NCBI GenBank assembly: GCA_947359465.1
Contig: OX375877.1
Location: forward strand, 58,005,359 to 58,069,358
Direction of reading: 5' to 3'
Length of the DNA: 64,000 bases
Origin: Metellina segmentata
Lineage: Eukaryota; Arthropoda; Arachnida; Araneae; Tetragnathidae
Shown here: piece after piece, positions 48,250 through 59,550 of the stretch
How positions within the stretch are numbered: the first letter of the stretch is position 1
How the letters are laid out: the number at the start of each line of letters is the position of its first letter
The notes under the pieces: model-generated
Seen by the model: the letters and a program-made list of their open reading frames with translations, nothing else
Databases searched by the model: none
Told to the model about the DNA's origin: nothing
Made by a program: the position numbers and the translations under genes

Positions 48250-48420
48250 TAGGAGGTAAGCCTTGTTCTCAGGATTGTGTCGAATGGAATATAAAATTAC
48301 CATTATCATCCAGAAGGGATTTGGAAGCTGTCACGTATTTTTTAACGATTCTGAGATCCAAAGAAATGGTGTCGTAGCTGGAGAGTTTGTCACCACCTTC
48401 CGTCGCCTATGGTTCTGAGT

Positions 48421-49256
48421 AGGTATGCGACATCGACAGCAAAACATCGATGTTTTTAAAATTCAGTGTATTTAAACTCTTTTCCCCATTTCTTAAAACT
48501 AGTATAGCACCTAGTGATGCGACATCGACAGCAAAACATCGATGTTTTTAAAATTCAGTGTATTTAAACTCTTTTCCCCATTTCTTAAAACTGGTATAGC
48601 ACCTAGTGATGCGACATCGACAGCAAAACATCGATGTTTTTAAAATTCAGTGTATTTAAACTCTTTTCCCCATTTCTTAAAACTGGTATAGCACCTAGTG
48701 ATGCGACATCGACAGCAAAACATCGGTGTTTTTAAAATTCAGTGTATTTAAACTCTTTTCCCCATTTCTTAAAACTGGTATAGCACCTAGTGATGCGACA
48801 TCGACAGCAAAACATCGATGTTTAAAACTAAAACATCGATGTTTAAAACTAAAACATAGATGTTTAAAACTAAAACATCGATGTTGATAATGCATCTCCT
48901 CCAAACTATCGATGTTTTTAAAATTCAGTGTATTTAAACTCCCCCCCCCCATTTCTTAATACTGGTTTAGCAACTAGTGATGCTACATCGGCTCCAATAC
49001 ATCGATGTCGAATCCCTACTTTTCAGACCCTTCACCCTTGGTCACTTTGGTCTAAAGGTATGTTCAATTTGCTGATTATCAAAATTATGCATTAAAATTT
49101 ATTTTAAAAATAAAACATCATCAGCGTAAAAACATCGACAAGTATAAACATCGAGGTTACAAAAACATCAAACCCTATGCATCGATGTTAAATACATCGA
49201 TGTTTTTAAAAAAACATCGATGTTTTGAAAACATCGACATCGATGTCGCATCCCTA
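48421..49256. mobile_element. hAT-type MITE with 8 bp target duplication
   Basis: The element starts TAGGTATGCGACATCGA and ends with the reverse complement of TAGGGATGCGACATCGA. It is flanked on both sides by GTTCTGAG (48,413-48,420 and 49,257-49,264). An 8 bp duplication is the hAT hallmark. It has no coding capacity, and most of its 836 bp is an internal minisatellite. Confidence 0.88.
48426..48900. repeat. 92-93 bp minisatellite plus short palindromic units inside the MITE
   Basis: Four to five units start GATGCGACATCGACAGC at 48,515, 48,608, 48,700 and 48,792, each containing AAACATCGATGTTT. Then about four 20 bp units of AAAACATCGATGTTTAAAAC follow. Each unit begins with a copy of the MITE terminal sequence, so the terminal repeat has been reiterated internally. 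Confidence 0.88.
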
Positions 49257-49734
49257 GTTCTGAGACCACCAGGATGAACATTACAGTACTGAGACGAACT
49301 CCCACTAAAGATGAGTACAGCAGAGTAGACCGAGACTGAAAAGAGGAGACGAATCCTTCAGATTCTGAGATTTCGGCGATCCTCCCGGCTCCTTGTCAGA
49401 TTCGATTGTTAATGGCTGTGCCCTCGTTCTTAAAATTGACTCTTGCAAACTCTATATATTTAACTTGTATTTAATCTTCGAATTACTTCTTTCAAATAAA
49501 TATTTTATTGTGATGTAACGAGTGTTACGTCTAAATAGAGACCGGAAGCGTTACCCTCTTCATTGTTTGGTAGTGCTCTTTTCTCCCACTAGAGGATATT
49601 TTTGTGTGTTTTCCCTGTAATATCTTTATTTATATTGAACTTGACTTTTTGTTTTTATTTATTTATCTACTTTGCCCATTTGTATTATTTGAACTTGAAT
49701 TTTGTATCGGTTGTTTCTGCTTAACCTTTTGACT

Positions 49735-51500
49735 ATAGATATAACAAGCACGATTCTTTCTTGATGCGATTCTTATAACCCTTAAGGTACAGCTGATGTA
49801 CCGGCCGTAGTCTAAATTCTTTTTTGGCGCTATTCTTATAACTTTCAAGGTACAACTGCTGTACCGGCCGTAGTTTCAATTCTTTCTTTGATCGATTCTT
49901 ATAACTCCAGGTACAACTGCTGTACCAGCCGTAGTCTAAATTCTTTCTTGGCGCGATTCTTATAACTTTCAAGGTACAACTGCTGTACCGGCCGTAGTTT
50001 CAATTCTTTCTTTGATCGATTCTTATAACTCCAGGTACAACTGCTGTACCAGCCGTTGTCTAAATTCTTTCTTGGCGCGATTCTTATAACTTTCAAGGTA
50101 CAACTGCTGTACCGGTCGTTGTTTCAATTCTTTCTTTGATCGATTCTTATAACTCCAGGTACAACTGCTGTACCAGCCGTAGTCTAAATTCTTTCTTGGC
50201 GCGATTCTTATAACTTTCAAGGTACAACTGCTGTACCGGCCGTAGTTTCAATTCTTTCTTTGATCGATTCTTATAACTCCAGGTACAACTGCTGTACCAG
50301 CCGTAGTCTAAATTCTTTCTTGGCGCGATTCTTATAACTTTCAAGGTACAACTGCTGTACCGGCCGTAGTTTCAATTCTTTCTTTGATCGATTCTTATAA
50401 CTCCAGGTACAATTGCTGTACCAGCCGTAGTCTAAATTCTTTCTTGGCGCGATTCTTATAACTTTCAAGGTACAACTGCTGTACCGGCCGTAGTTTCAAT
50501 TCTTTCTTTGATCAATTCTCATAACTCCAGGTACAACTGCTGTACCAGCCGTAGTCTAAATTCTTTCTTGGCGCGATTCTTATAACTTTCAAGGTACAAC
50601 TGCTGTACCGGCCCGTAGTTTCAATTCTTTCTTTGATCGATTCTTATAACTCCAGGTACAACTGCTGTACCAGCCGTAGTCTAAATTCTTTCTTGGTGCG
50701 ATTCTTATAACTTTCAAGGTACAACTGCTGTACCGGCCGTAGTTTCAATTCTTTCTTTGATCGATTCTTATAACTCCAGGTACAATTGCTGTACCAGCCG
50801 TAGTCTAAATTCTTTCTTGGTGCGATTCTTATAACTTTCAAGGTACAACTGCTGTACCGGCCGTAGTTTCAATTCTTTCTTTGATCGATTCTTATAACTC
50901 CAGGTACAACTGCTGTACCAGCCGTAGTCTAAATTCTTTCTTGGCGCGATTCTTATAACTTTCAAGGTACAACTGCTGTACCGGCCATAGTTTCAATTCT
51001 TTCTTTGATCGATTCTTATAACTCCAGGTACAACTGCTGTTCCAGCCGTAGTCTAAATTCTTTCTTGGCGCGATTCTTATAACTTTCAAGGTACAACTGC
51101 TGTACCGGCCGTAGTTTCAATTCTTTCTTTGATCGATTCTTATAACTCCAGGTACAACGGCTGTACCAGTCGTAGTCTAAATTCTTTCTTGGCGCGATTC
51201 TTATAACTTTCAAGGTACAACTGCTGTACCGGCCGTAGTTTCAACTCTTTCTTTGATCGATTCTTATAACTCCAGGTACAACTGCTGTACCAGCCGTAGT
51301 CTAAATTCTTTCTTGGCGCGATTCTTATAACTTTCAAGGTACAACTGCTGTACCGGCCGTAGTCTCAATTCTTTAATGTCGCGATTCTTCAAGGTACGTA
51401 CTTCGACGTTCAAGGTACAACTGATATACGGCCGTTTACGAAATTCTTTCTTAGTGCGATCATGGTACAACCAATGTACCGGCCTTAGTCTAAAAGTTAA
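49735..51500. repeat. 124 bp compound minisatellite (about 14 dimers)
   Basis: Each period is two related half-units of about 60 and 64 bp. Both carry GATTCTTATAACT, then the hairpin GGTACAACTGCTGTACC, then GCCGTAGT and AATTCTTTCTT. Halves differ by CC versus TTCA before AGGTAC and by CAGCC versus CGGCC after it. Because 124 is not a multiple of three, a 65-codon open frame recurs every 124 bases in rotating frames on the minus strand. These are repeat artefacts and not genes. Confidence 0.95.
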
Positions 51501-51656
51501 GGACATCTGCACTAGGACGAAAATTCTAAGCTGTATAAAACTTGTATAAAAGATGGTTGTCAATGATTTTGTCCTTTCCTCCGTATGATTAAAAAAATAT
51601 AAATTTAGAAGGTCTTTTTTTTTTAATATGCAGGCCCATCAGTTCATTAAACATTA

Positions 51657-52551
51657 AGGCAGGTTTACACTCTACGATAAATCGTAACGATTTCTTGTCA
51701 AATATTCGTTGTCGACCGCTATATAAGCTTTTGCCATGGAGGAAGTAGTGTTGTTGTTATAAATCGGTTGTTTAGCGAGAAAAGTGAAAATGTCGCGAAG
51801 ACCAAGAACAAAGTGGAGCCGCCAGTGGTTGCTAAAGAAAAGGGAATTCTTTCATGTAAAATTATTGAAAGAATTGAGAAATGAACCAAATGACTGGCGA
51901 AATTATTTGAGAAATGGACGAAGAGACTTATGTTGAGTTGTTAAGGTTAGTTTCTCCGTTTACTGCGAAAACTGATACTGTTATGAGAAGAGCGATATCT
52001 GCGCACGAAAGACTCTCAGGTACCTTACGATTCCTTGCCACCGGAAGAAGCTTGAAGGACATGGAATATTCAACTGCTATTTCTAAACCAGCTCTCAGCA
52101 AAATAATCCCGGAAACCCGTGAAGCTATCTACAAAGTATTAAACAATTCATACAGGTTTGTTAAAAACAGCTTTTTATTTTATTTTAAACCAAACATACA
52201 TTACAAACATTATAACGAGTAATTATACAAACATTATAACTCTCGAGGAGTTTGTTTAACTGCCATAATTACCTATTCGAATAAACACAAGTCAACCAAA
52301 GAACGAACTATTCGAAACAACCTTTCTGATACAGATGCAAATGCAAATAGAGTCAAATCGTAGCGAGTTGTTTACACGTTCCAACATGTCGTTACGATTA
52401 GCAGAAATTGATGCCGGCCGGCATCAACCATCCAATCCAACTCCAATTCAAATTAATCGCTACAATGTCCTGTTTACACCCAACGATAAATCGAAACAAT
52501 TCGATCGTTACGATAAATTGCTAGCATTTATCGTAGCGTGTAAACCTGCCT
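51657..52551 (+). mobile_element. Deleted PIF/Harbinger transposon with TTA target duplications
   Basis: The ends are AGGCAGGTTTACACTCTACG and, reverse complemented, AGGCAGGTTTACACGCTACG, a terminal repeat of about 25 bp with one mismatch. TTA flanks both sides (51,654-51,656 and 52,552-52,554), the PIF/Harbinger target. At 895 bp it is an internal deletion product. Sub-terminal GTTTACAC-CAACGATAAATCG motifs repeat near 52,470. It keeps only the N-terminal part of the transposase. Confidence 0.92.
51790..52155 (+). pseudogene. Harbinger (HARBI1-like) transposase N-terminus, frameshifted and truncated
   Basis: The frame opens MSRRPRTKWSRQWLLKKREF, a basic N-terminus as in HARBI1-like nucleases of arthropods. 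It continues to about residue 43 and is thrown out by one extra A in GAGAAATGG near 51,913, ending at 51,936. The following frame (from 51,914) carries the next domain, DEETYVELLRLVSPF through SKPALSKIIPETREAIY, the helical DNA-binding region. A splice-donor-like ACAG|GTTTGT occurs at about 52,155. The DDE nuclease core is absent. Confidence 0.82.
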
Positions 52552-52679
52552 TTACCGATCCATGTGGAATTCTTGGCATCCTTCTCATAGTGAGGGCCGC
52601 CCATGATGTCATGACAGTGCTTACCTCCACATTCTCTTTTCAGCGCTCTGTAGAGGAAAATCAGTCTGTCCTGCCCCAT

Positions 52680-52770
52680 AGGTAGGTATTTTAAATTACA
52701 TCGTACTGGAACAACACAGCGGACTATTGACGACGGTCTGGTATCAATCCCAACGTTATAAAAGAAAGAA
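52680..52770 (-). repeat. SINE family S1 fragment, reverse orientation
   Basis: GGTAGGTATTTTAAATTAC, then CGTACTGGAAC and GACGGTCTGGTATCAATCCC match the tail-proximal part of other reversed S1 copies. Confidence 0.6.
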
Positions 52771-52909
52771 TTAGTTTTTACTTGTGACTGACCTCTCAAT
52801 CCCTAACTTTAATATTAATCTTGTGACACAAAATTTGGGAAAAAAAGCATTTACCGTCCAAATGGTTATGACTTGATACCTTGTCCAATAAGATCTGACC
52901 AATTTTGTA

Positions 52910-53040
52910 ATGACGAGATATCTTATCTTTTATGATGACGAGATCAAGATATGGTCAGGTGTCTTCTAATGACGAGATATCTCGTCCATGAAGATCTTGC
53001 CAGTGTTGCTATTTACGAGATACATCGTCAAGACCAAGAG
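52910..53040. repeat. Cluster of GACGAGATATCTCGTC-type palindromes
   Basis: A perfect 16 bp palindrome GACGAGATATCTCGTC lies at about 52,972-52,987, with partial relatives (GACGAGATATCTTATC, ATGACGAGATCAAG, TTTACGAGATACATCGTC) on either side. Similar sequence occurs at 47,428 and 47,511. Confidence 0.65.
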
Positions 53041-53342
53041 GGTTAAACTGGAGATTAAAATTGAGTTGGTTTACATTATTTGAATAGCAATGCGAAGATG
53101 TCTTTCTAAGCCACTCCTTTGGGGTGTCGAGTCACGTGGGCAGAAAAAAAAAGGGCCGATCAAAGGAGGGAGAACTGCAACTTGAAATGAATAGGTTCCG
53201 AAGTAAAGTCTAGCAGTAGCTAGCAATTTTACACTTATTCAGTCTTTGTGGGATATTTTCGTGATTATAATAAAAAAAATATATACTTTTCAATCGCATA
53301 TTCTATATTCCTAATTCATATTATTATATTCAAAAAGCACTT

Positions 53343-54545
53343 GGACAGCGGTAACCCAATTGGTAAAGTCCGGGTATGGTATTTTTAGATTAACGTCGTA
53401 CTGGGGCAATACGGCGGGCTATTGACAACGGTCCGGTATCAATCCCTCAATTAAAAAGTCCGATCAACACCACGTAATTTTGAACCACGGTCCGGGTAAA
53501 GTCCGAAATTAGCAAGGGAGGGAACTCGGTTGATACCGGATACTAAGAGGGTTAAGCTTGAAATTAAAATTGAGTTGGTTTGCATAATTTGAATAGCAAC
53601 GGTCCTGTATCAATCTCTCAAGGGAAAAGTACGTACACCACCACGTAATTTTGAACCACGGTCCGGGTAAAGTCCGGTATTAGCAAAGGAGGGAACTCGG
53701 TTGATACCTGATACTAAGAGGGTTAAGCTTGAAATTAAAATTGAATTGGTTTGCATAATTTGAATAGCGACGGTCCTGTATCAATCCCTCAAGGGAAAAG
53801 TACGAACACCACCACGTAATTTTGAACCACGGTCCGGTTAAAGTCCGGAATTAGCAAGGTTGGGAACTCGGTTGATACCGGATACTAAGAGGGTTAAGCT
53901 TGAAATTAAAATTGAGTTGGTTTGCATAATTTGAATAGCGACGGTCCTGTATCAATCCCTCAAGGGAAAAGTACGAACACCACCACGTAATTTTGAACCA
54001 CGGACCGGGTAAAGTCCGGTATTAGCAAAGGAGGGAACTCGGTTGATACCTGATACTAAGAGGGTTAAGCTTGAAATTAAAATTGAGTTTATTGCGTAAT
54101 TTGAATAGCGACGGTCCTGTATCAATCCCTCAAGGGAAAAGTCCCAACACCACCACGTAATTTTGAACCACGGTCCGGGTAAAGTCCGGGATTAGCAACG
54201 GAGGGAACTCGCTTGATATCGGATACTAAGAGGGTTAAGCTTGAAATTAAAATTGAATTGGTTTGCATAATTTGAATAGCGACGGTCCTGTATCAATCCC
54301 TCAAGGGAAAAGTACGAACACCACCACGTAAATTTGAACCACGGTCCGGGTAAAGTCCGGAATTAGCAAGGGAGGGAACTCGGTTGATACCGGATACTAA
54401 GAGGGTTAAGCTTGAAATTAAAATTGAGTTGGTTTGCATAATTTGAATAGCGACGGTCCTGTATCAATCCCTCAAGGGAAAAGTACGAACACCACCACGT
54501 AATTTTGAACCACGGTCCGGGTAAAGTACGGGATTAGCAACCGGA
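53343..54545. repeat. 171 bp tandem array built from SINE-like sequence
   Basis: GTTAAGCTTGAAATTAAAAT recurs at 53,551, 53,722, 53,893, 54,064, 54,234 and 54,405, a period of 171 bp. Each unit contains a reversed S1 stretch (CGGTCCTGTATCAATCCCTC, then CCACGTAATTTTGAACCACG) joined to a tRNA-head-like CCGGGTAAAGTCCGG-ATTAGCAA. A diverged single half-unit lies outside at 53,039-53,095. A forward SINE tail follows the array. Confidence 0.9.
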
Positions 54546-54705
54546 TGGTACGCGATCATGTGGTGGGATTTGAAGAGCGGGATGCCAGCCGAGACGATGA
54601 CCCCGTCATGTGACAATGGTTCAAAGGTCCCAGGTGAAACCCAAAACACCTCCAATAACCCGCTGTGTTTCTCCAGTGCGAAGTAAATTCAATTATCTAC
54701 TTAAA
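54546..54705 (+). repeat. SINE family S1 3' part
   Basis: GACGATGACCCCGTCATGTG, then CTGTGTTTCTCCAGTGCGAA and TAAATTCAATTATCTAC match the 3' part and tail of the S1 copy at 33,330-33,412. With the head-like start at 53,343 it brackets the 171 bp array. Confidence 0.55.
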
Positions 54706-55643
54706 AACACTCTTCAATGTTTTTGACGAGACGGCGAGTGGAACTCTTTGAAAGGATTGTGAAAAATTAACAAGAGTTAAAATATGTTAGTATTCTGGTA
54801 ACGGCTGGTACAACGACAATTCGTATAATTGTATGCTTCAAGTCAAATATTTTTTACTTAATAGATACTTTTTATTTGTACTACTTTTATTCTATTGTTT
54901 ATAACAATTATTTAACTGCCCATCGTCTTTTTAGAAATTTAATTTGTTTTGAGTGGGCAACTACTTGCTGAGATTTACACTTGACCTCAGAAACGCCTTG
55001 TCTGACATAAAAGCCCAACTGGAGCTCCCTTCAAAAAGGCGTGTAGAGTATTTGGCCTACTTAAAAACGTCACTGTTTGCGACACGTTTTTTTAGCTAAT
55101 GTTTACGAAAAAAATTGTAAATATTTTTTACGTTAGTTCCCAAAGAATTGCGACTGCTTTTTGAATAATGTTACATCTGAAGGTGACCTTTGCAATGTCA
55201 GATCGAGTATTGATAGCCGATTCGCGAATCATCAGTCCATCCTCGTCTTCCTACTGCCCTCTCATTTTGGGGTGTGTAATAAACAAGCTCTCTCATTGGT
55301 CCGTCGAAAGACCGCAGCAAGAAGCAATGACTCGCAGAGATTGCGTGAAGATGACCTCGCACAAAGTCCGTGTTCTTTTTTTCTCACATAACGGCCATGA
55401 TTTTAAACGAAACTTCAGCTATATTGTTGACAGTGAGGCTCGTGTCTGTACTTCAGAGGACATCAAGATTAAAACGTTTGAAGCAAGGACCTCACTTAGG
55501 GGAAATTATAAGATGATACTCCGATCCCAGCAGTTTAACATGTACATGTGTGGCAAAATCCCCAAACACATTTCCGAACACATTCTAATGTGTGTGGTGA
55601 ACTTAACCAATGCTGCGAAAATTACAAAAAACAATACAGTAAC
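54706..55643. other. No gene recognised
   Basis: The longest open stretch is 55,168-55,656 (162 codons, plus strand). It has no recognisable motif, and its last bases enter the terminal repeat of the next element. It may be transposon flank or a small unknown gene; there is no positive support. Confidence 0.35.
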
Positions 55644-56728
55644 AGGGGAAAGTTGAACGAAACCGGGTCCCCAAATTTGTTTTTTTCGTAAGTACCTAAC
55701 TGAATAAAATTGCTTCAAGTTCTATTTGAATGATAAATTAGTTCTGTAGTTCCAAAACTAAATGTTTTTCAATGTGAAAGAACTATATTTTGGAGGCTAA
55801 AACCGGGTATACATAGGAATAATTAAAGGTTGTTTTACTGCTGAAATATTTATTTATAACAATAAATTAGTAAATGGCTTTCCTACACTAAGGAACATAC
55901 TTGGGTTAAAAAATCACGGAACTTAAGTAATTTTGAATTTTATGTGTTTGGAATGTTTTGTAAATTAAGTTAATTGATCTGGTTTGTAAGAAGTTTGAAG
56001 AACAGAAATCACAAATAAAATTTTGATCATGCTCCTCTGCATTGCTGCAGGCTTCATGCGTCCATCCTTAACAGTTGAGACACTATACCCACCTTCCAGA
56101 GGTTTTGACCTGGCGTACAATTCATTAAAAAAAATACAGGCTTCGTCACATTCCACGTCATTTTCATCTGATGCCGAGGAGTCTGTTTTAATGGTGAACT
56201 TCTTTTTCCAAGTTTTGACAGTTTTTGCTTAGAGGTCTTAAACAGTTTCTGCTTAAAGTTTTTCTTTTCTGGTTTTTCTTATTCACCAAGCTCTCTCTCT
56301 CTCTCTCTCTCCGATTCCTACCCGGTCCTGTCCGACTACCAAGGTCCCGGTTTTATCCGACAACTCCATTAATCAGAAAAGAAGGCTTAGCATATTTCAA
56401 ACATAACGCAAAATGTTGTTTAATAATTTAAACTAACAGCTGAAAGAGGTGTTATCAGATGTTGTACGCACCTAAAATACATTTTCAAGCAATTAGAAAC
56501 TACAGAGTAAAGTTTGTGGAGTAAAAATCGAACCTCTTCTACTGGAATTTTTTAAAACATCGGCATCGACAAAAACGTAATCTACACTGCCTTTCATTCA
56601 ACTCCAAATAACATGGCGGCTGTCTGTATCTAGTCTCATGCGTTATCCGACAGATGGCAGTAATAATCTAGCCAAAACTACCGGGTCCCCGTTTTATCCG
56701 CCTACCCGGTTTTGTCCAACTTTCCCTT
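55644..56728 (-). mobile_element. Probable pogo/Tigger-like transposon remnant
   Basis: The left end AGGGGAAAGTTGAACGAAAC and the right end reverse complemented AAGGGAAAGTTGGACAAAAC form a terminal repeat of about 25 bp, both followed by CGGGT. Sub-terminal CCCGGTTTT-TCCGAC motifs repeat at 56,317-56,361 and 56,682-56,727. On the minus strand at 56,156-55,965 a short frame (CDEACIFFNELYARSKPLEG) resembles the degenerate Cys-rich C-terminal finger of pogo-type transposases, with several cysteines lost. No clear TA duplication was found, so the family is tentative. Confidence 0.5.
56290..56311. repeat. (CT)11 microsatellite
   Basis: A perfect dinucleotide run inside the pogo-like remnant. Confidence 0.9.
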
Positions 56729-57953
56729 ATACATAGCAGTGTAACCAATCTCCATCATGAAATACGTTTTGGTACGAACCTCCATCACGCCCTCCCGTAT
56801 CTAATGTCACGGGACATTGAACGAATTCAAATAAGTACACTCAGGATGAATAGAGCATGCCAACTCGGTAGCATGTCCATCTAAAATGTTAGAGCATATT
56901 ATATCTATATATTATTACATCTATACATTATTACAACTATACATTATTAGATCTGTACATCATTTCATCTATACAGTTATAACATCTATGTACATACTAC
57001 TATATCAAAATAAAAATAACGTTAAGCTCTTGAAATTTCAAGTCTTGATAATTCTATATGAAATTCACCATACCAATAATTTTGACCCTCGGGCCCTTGT
57101 TACTATCAATGTTCCTGAGCCATGCAATTTTAAGGTGGTCTGCAGGTGTCCTCATGCGCAGGTGTGCTGTAAGAGGACAGACATACTGTGATGTTATGCA
57201 GAGATGCACCGATTTCACCAAAGAAGCAATTTTTCGAATTGATTTTTAAAACCTCGTTAGGTAAGATGGAGCTAGGCCATGTGCTGTCTCTTCCCTGGTC
57301 CAACTTGCTGATCATCCAACTTGCTGATGACAGCACATCATGAACCATCCTGCCTGTTCCTCCTTCATCCCACGCAACGTTACACCGTCTTTCAATCGTC
57401 TTATTGAATTGGTGTCACGAATATGATTATATAACGCGCCATTTAAAAAAATCTGATGGTGTTTGGGGCAAATTCGACATGGTGCTCGCAACAATCGACA
57501 GGTATTTCGATGGATGGTCCACTGCCGTCCATCGAATATGACACTGCCATCCATTGTGATAACAGACATTGCTTCTATTTCTTACCACAGCTTCATTGTT
57601 ATTTACCACTCACTCTTCAGTCCACACCTTACCTCGCAATCGGTTTCTAAAGACAACGCAGAACAGTCGATGATCGCAATCATCCACTGCACGACCACGC
57701 ATATGAAAATACACTCGTGACTTTAATACAGCTCACGGTCTCGAGAAAGTAGCAATTCTCGTAGTTCTTTTAGGAGAACAATCCATTCTTTTAAAGAGTT
57801 GAATGCGATATTAGTTGTGTTTTTTTAATGTTCAGCTCTCAAGTGTAGAAGACAATATTTCATGCTATAAGTAAGTCAACTAGTGGTATCATCTATTGAA
57901 CTGCTAAACTCTGGTGAAATTAGCCACCACTATAAAAATTAACGTATAATATA
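56729..57953. other. No gene recognised
   Basis: It includes a degenerate AT-rich run of ATCTATACATTATTA-type units (56,890-57,000) and a short patch near 56,845 (GAATAGAGCATGCCA) resembling a Tc1 interior at 9,335. Open stretches on both strands at 57,058-57,720 overlap each other and lack motifs. Confidence 0.4.
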
Positions 57954-58195
57954 CACTGACGAGCCAAAACATTATGACCATTCCCACATTTTCAATGAAC
58001 TCGTCTGGATGACGTGGAGGGCACGTGATTAAGTGAGAATGGTATATAACTGCTGCTGGAGAAGGTAAGTAATCATTCCTGCACTTTTGCGAGTGATGGG
58101 AAAGGCTGCTGATCTAAGCGAATTTGATAGAGGGCAGATCGTAATGGCCCGAAGACTCGAAACGACTATCACCGAAACTGCACGACTGGTAGGTT
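57954..58195 (+). mobile_element. Truncated Tc1-like transposon, 5' end and transposase N-terminus
   Basis: After TA the element starts CACTGACGAGCCAAAACATT, a common Tc1 terminal type. An ATG at 58,096 opens MGKAADLSEFDRGQIVMARR, the start of the Tc1 helix-turn-helix DNA-binding domain, for about 32 residues before homology is lost at a T-run (58,198-58,206). The rest of the transposase and the other terminal repeat are absent. Confidence 0.7.
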
Positions 58196-58547
58196 TTATT
58201 TTTTTTAAGACCTTCCCCGGATCCACTGACCGTTTGGTTTAGAGTGTAATAAGATCCGGGGGAAAGGGGGGCGACTTCCATCGCAGCACAAGGAGGTCCA
58301 TAAGGACCCACGCCGGCCGATCGATCACTTATTGATTCAAAGAGAAATGTTATGGGGCAGGTTACATTCCCCGATTTGGAGTTACATCATGCACGCATTA
58401 AGCGGCCTTAAAACTAACAAGTAAACAAAACCTCCGGAAAATCCGGGCAAAACAGAACTATGAGCCGGTGGCACACCGGAAATAAGAAAATAAACACCGG
58501 TGGCACACCGGGAGTATTGAGAATAACCGAACAGAACTGAGAAAAGA

Positions 58548-58612
58548 AACAATAATAAATAAATAAATAAATAAAAATTAAAAAAAATGAATAAATAAAA
58601 TTTAAAAAAGAA
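58548..58612. repeat. AAAT-type microsatellite
   Basis: AATAAATAAATAAATAAATA run with impure extension. Confidence 0.85.
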
Positions 58613-58814
58613 AAAATCGTTTACTTAAAATCAAATTAGTGGAATTTATAGAACAATATATAAAATTGAAACAAGAACTGTAAAACACGATTGTGAATAT
58701 GAGCTGTGCATATAAGGAATGTGATTATGTAGTTTCAAGTAATAGGATGTAACAGAGAAAGAGATCGATGAATCTAAAAGTTATATAAACCGTTGGTGGT
58801 GGTTACAGTTTAAG

Positions 58815-59550
58815 TTGAAACAACTTTCGCTTTCAGAAAGAGAAGATGTTATTTCGAATTGTAGTGTTTCTCAGCAAAATACATTATTACGTTACCCTAA
58901 AATACAGTTGCCTACAGTTAATGGAGATTTAAGGAACTGGCTTAGATTTTGGGGTCAATTTGAGAAAGTCGATAAAGACCATAGTTTAGAACTGCCGAAG
59001 AATTAATTAAAAGTTTTCCACCCGGGGTAAACAGCTATGAGAAAGCTTTAGAACAATTGAAATTACGTTTGGCAGAGAAGAATTACATATACAGGTGTAT
59101 GTTAGGGATCTTCTAGCATTAGTTCTCCAAAAGCAGAATATGACGAGAAAATCTCCGAGAAATCTTTTTTATTTATTAGAAACAAAGCTCCGTGCGCTTG
59201 AGGTATTAGGAGTAATTAGAGATAAATATTCGTCGATGCTTTTCCCACTTGTTGAGTCTGCTCTTCCTGAGAAAACGCTTCTAGCGTGGGAACGATATAG
59301 GTCTACAAGTCGTAGATCGCATGATGAGGAAGGTCAAAATACAACTAAGATTGCTACAAAGACCGATCTCGATTCAATTCTTGATTTTCATCAAGATGAA
59401 GTACAGGCAGAGGAACGTATAATTTTAGCCTCACAAAATTTTGGAGTTAAAACCAAGCATAATTTTAAATTGTTCAAGGAGAAGAAGGCTGGAAATAATA
59501 AACACAAATATGGGGACACTCATCAAATAGCTAGCGCGACTGATCTTTAG
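58815..59550 (+). pseudogene. BEL/Pao gag region, broken
   Basis: Two open pieces (58,815-59,006 and 59,095-59,550) separated by a frame change. The first contains LPTVNGDLRNWLRFWGQFE, the hallmark of the DUF1759 gag domain of BEL/Pao elements (usually LP-F-G-W--F---F). The second carries the helical remainder (LLYLLETKLRALEVLG-type) found downstream in that domain. In an intact element this protein packages the RNA into particles. Confidence 0.75.

Noticed and set aside
49663..51563. Series of similar 65-codon minus-strand frames resembling a repeat protein family
   Set aside because: They recur every 124 bases, which is not a multiple of three, so the same peptide appears in rotating frames with regular stops. 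They are by-products of the minisatellite.
55168..55656. 162-codon plus-strand frame as a gene
   Set aside because: No motif, overlapping alternative frame, and its end runs into the terminal repeat of the pogo-like element.
57058..57720. Overlapping small frames on both strands
   Set aside because: Short, mutually overlapping and without motifs. No splice or transposon context supports any of them.
58200..58800. Left LTR of the BEL/Pao element
   Set aside because: The repeated GGTGGCACACCGG motif here is suggestive, but the matching right LTR is outside the window, so no LTR can be defined.
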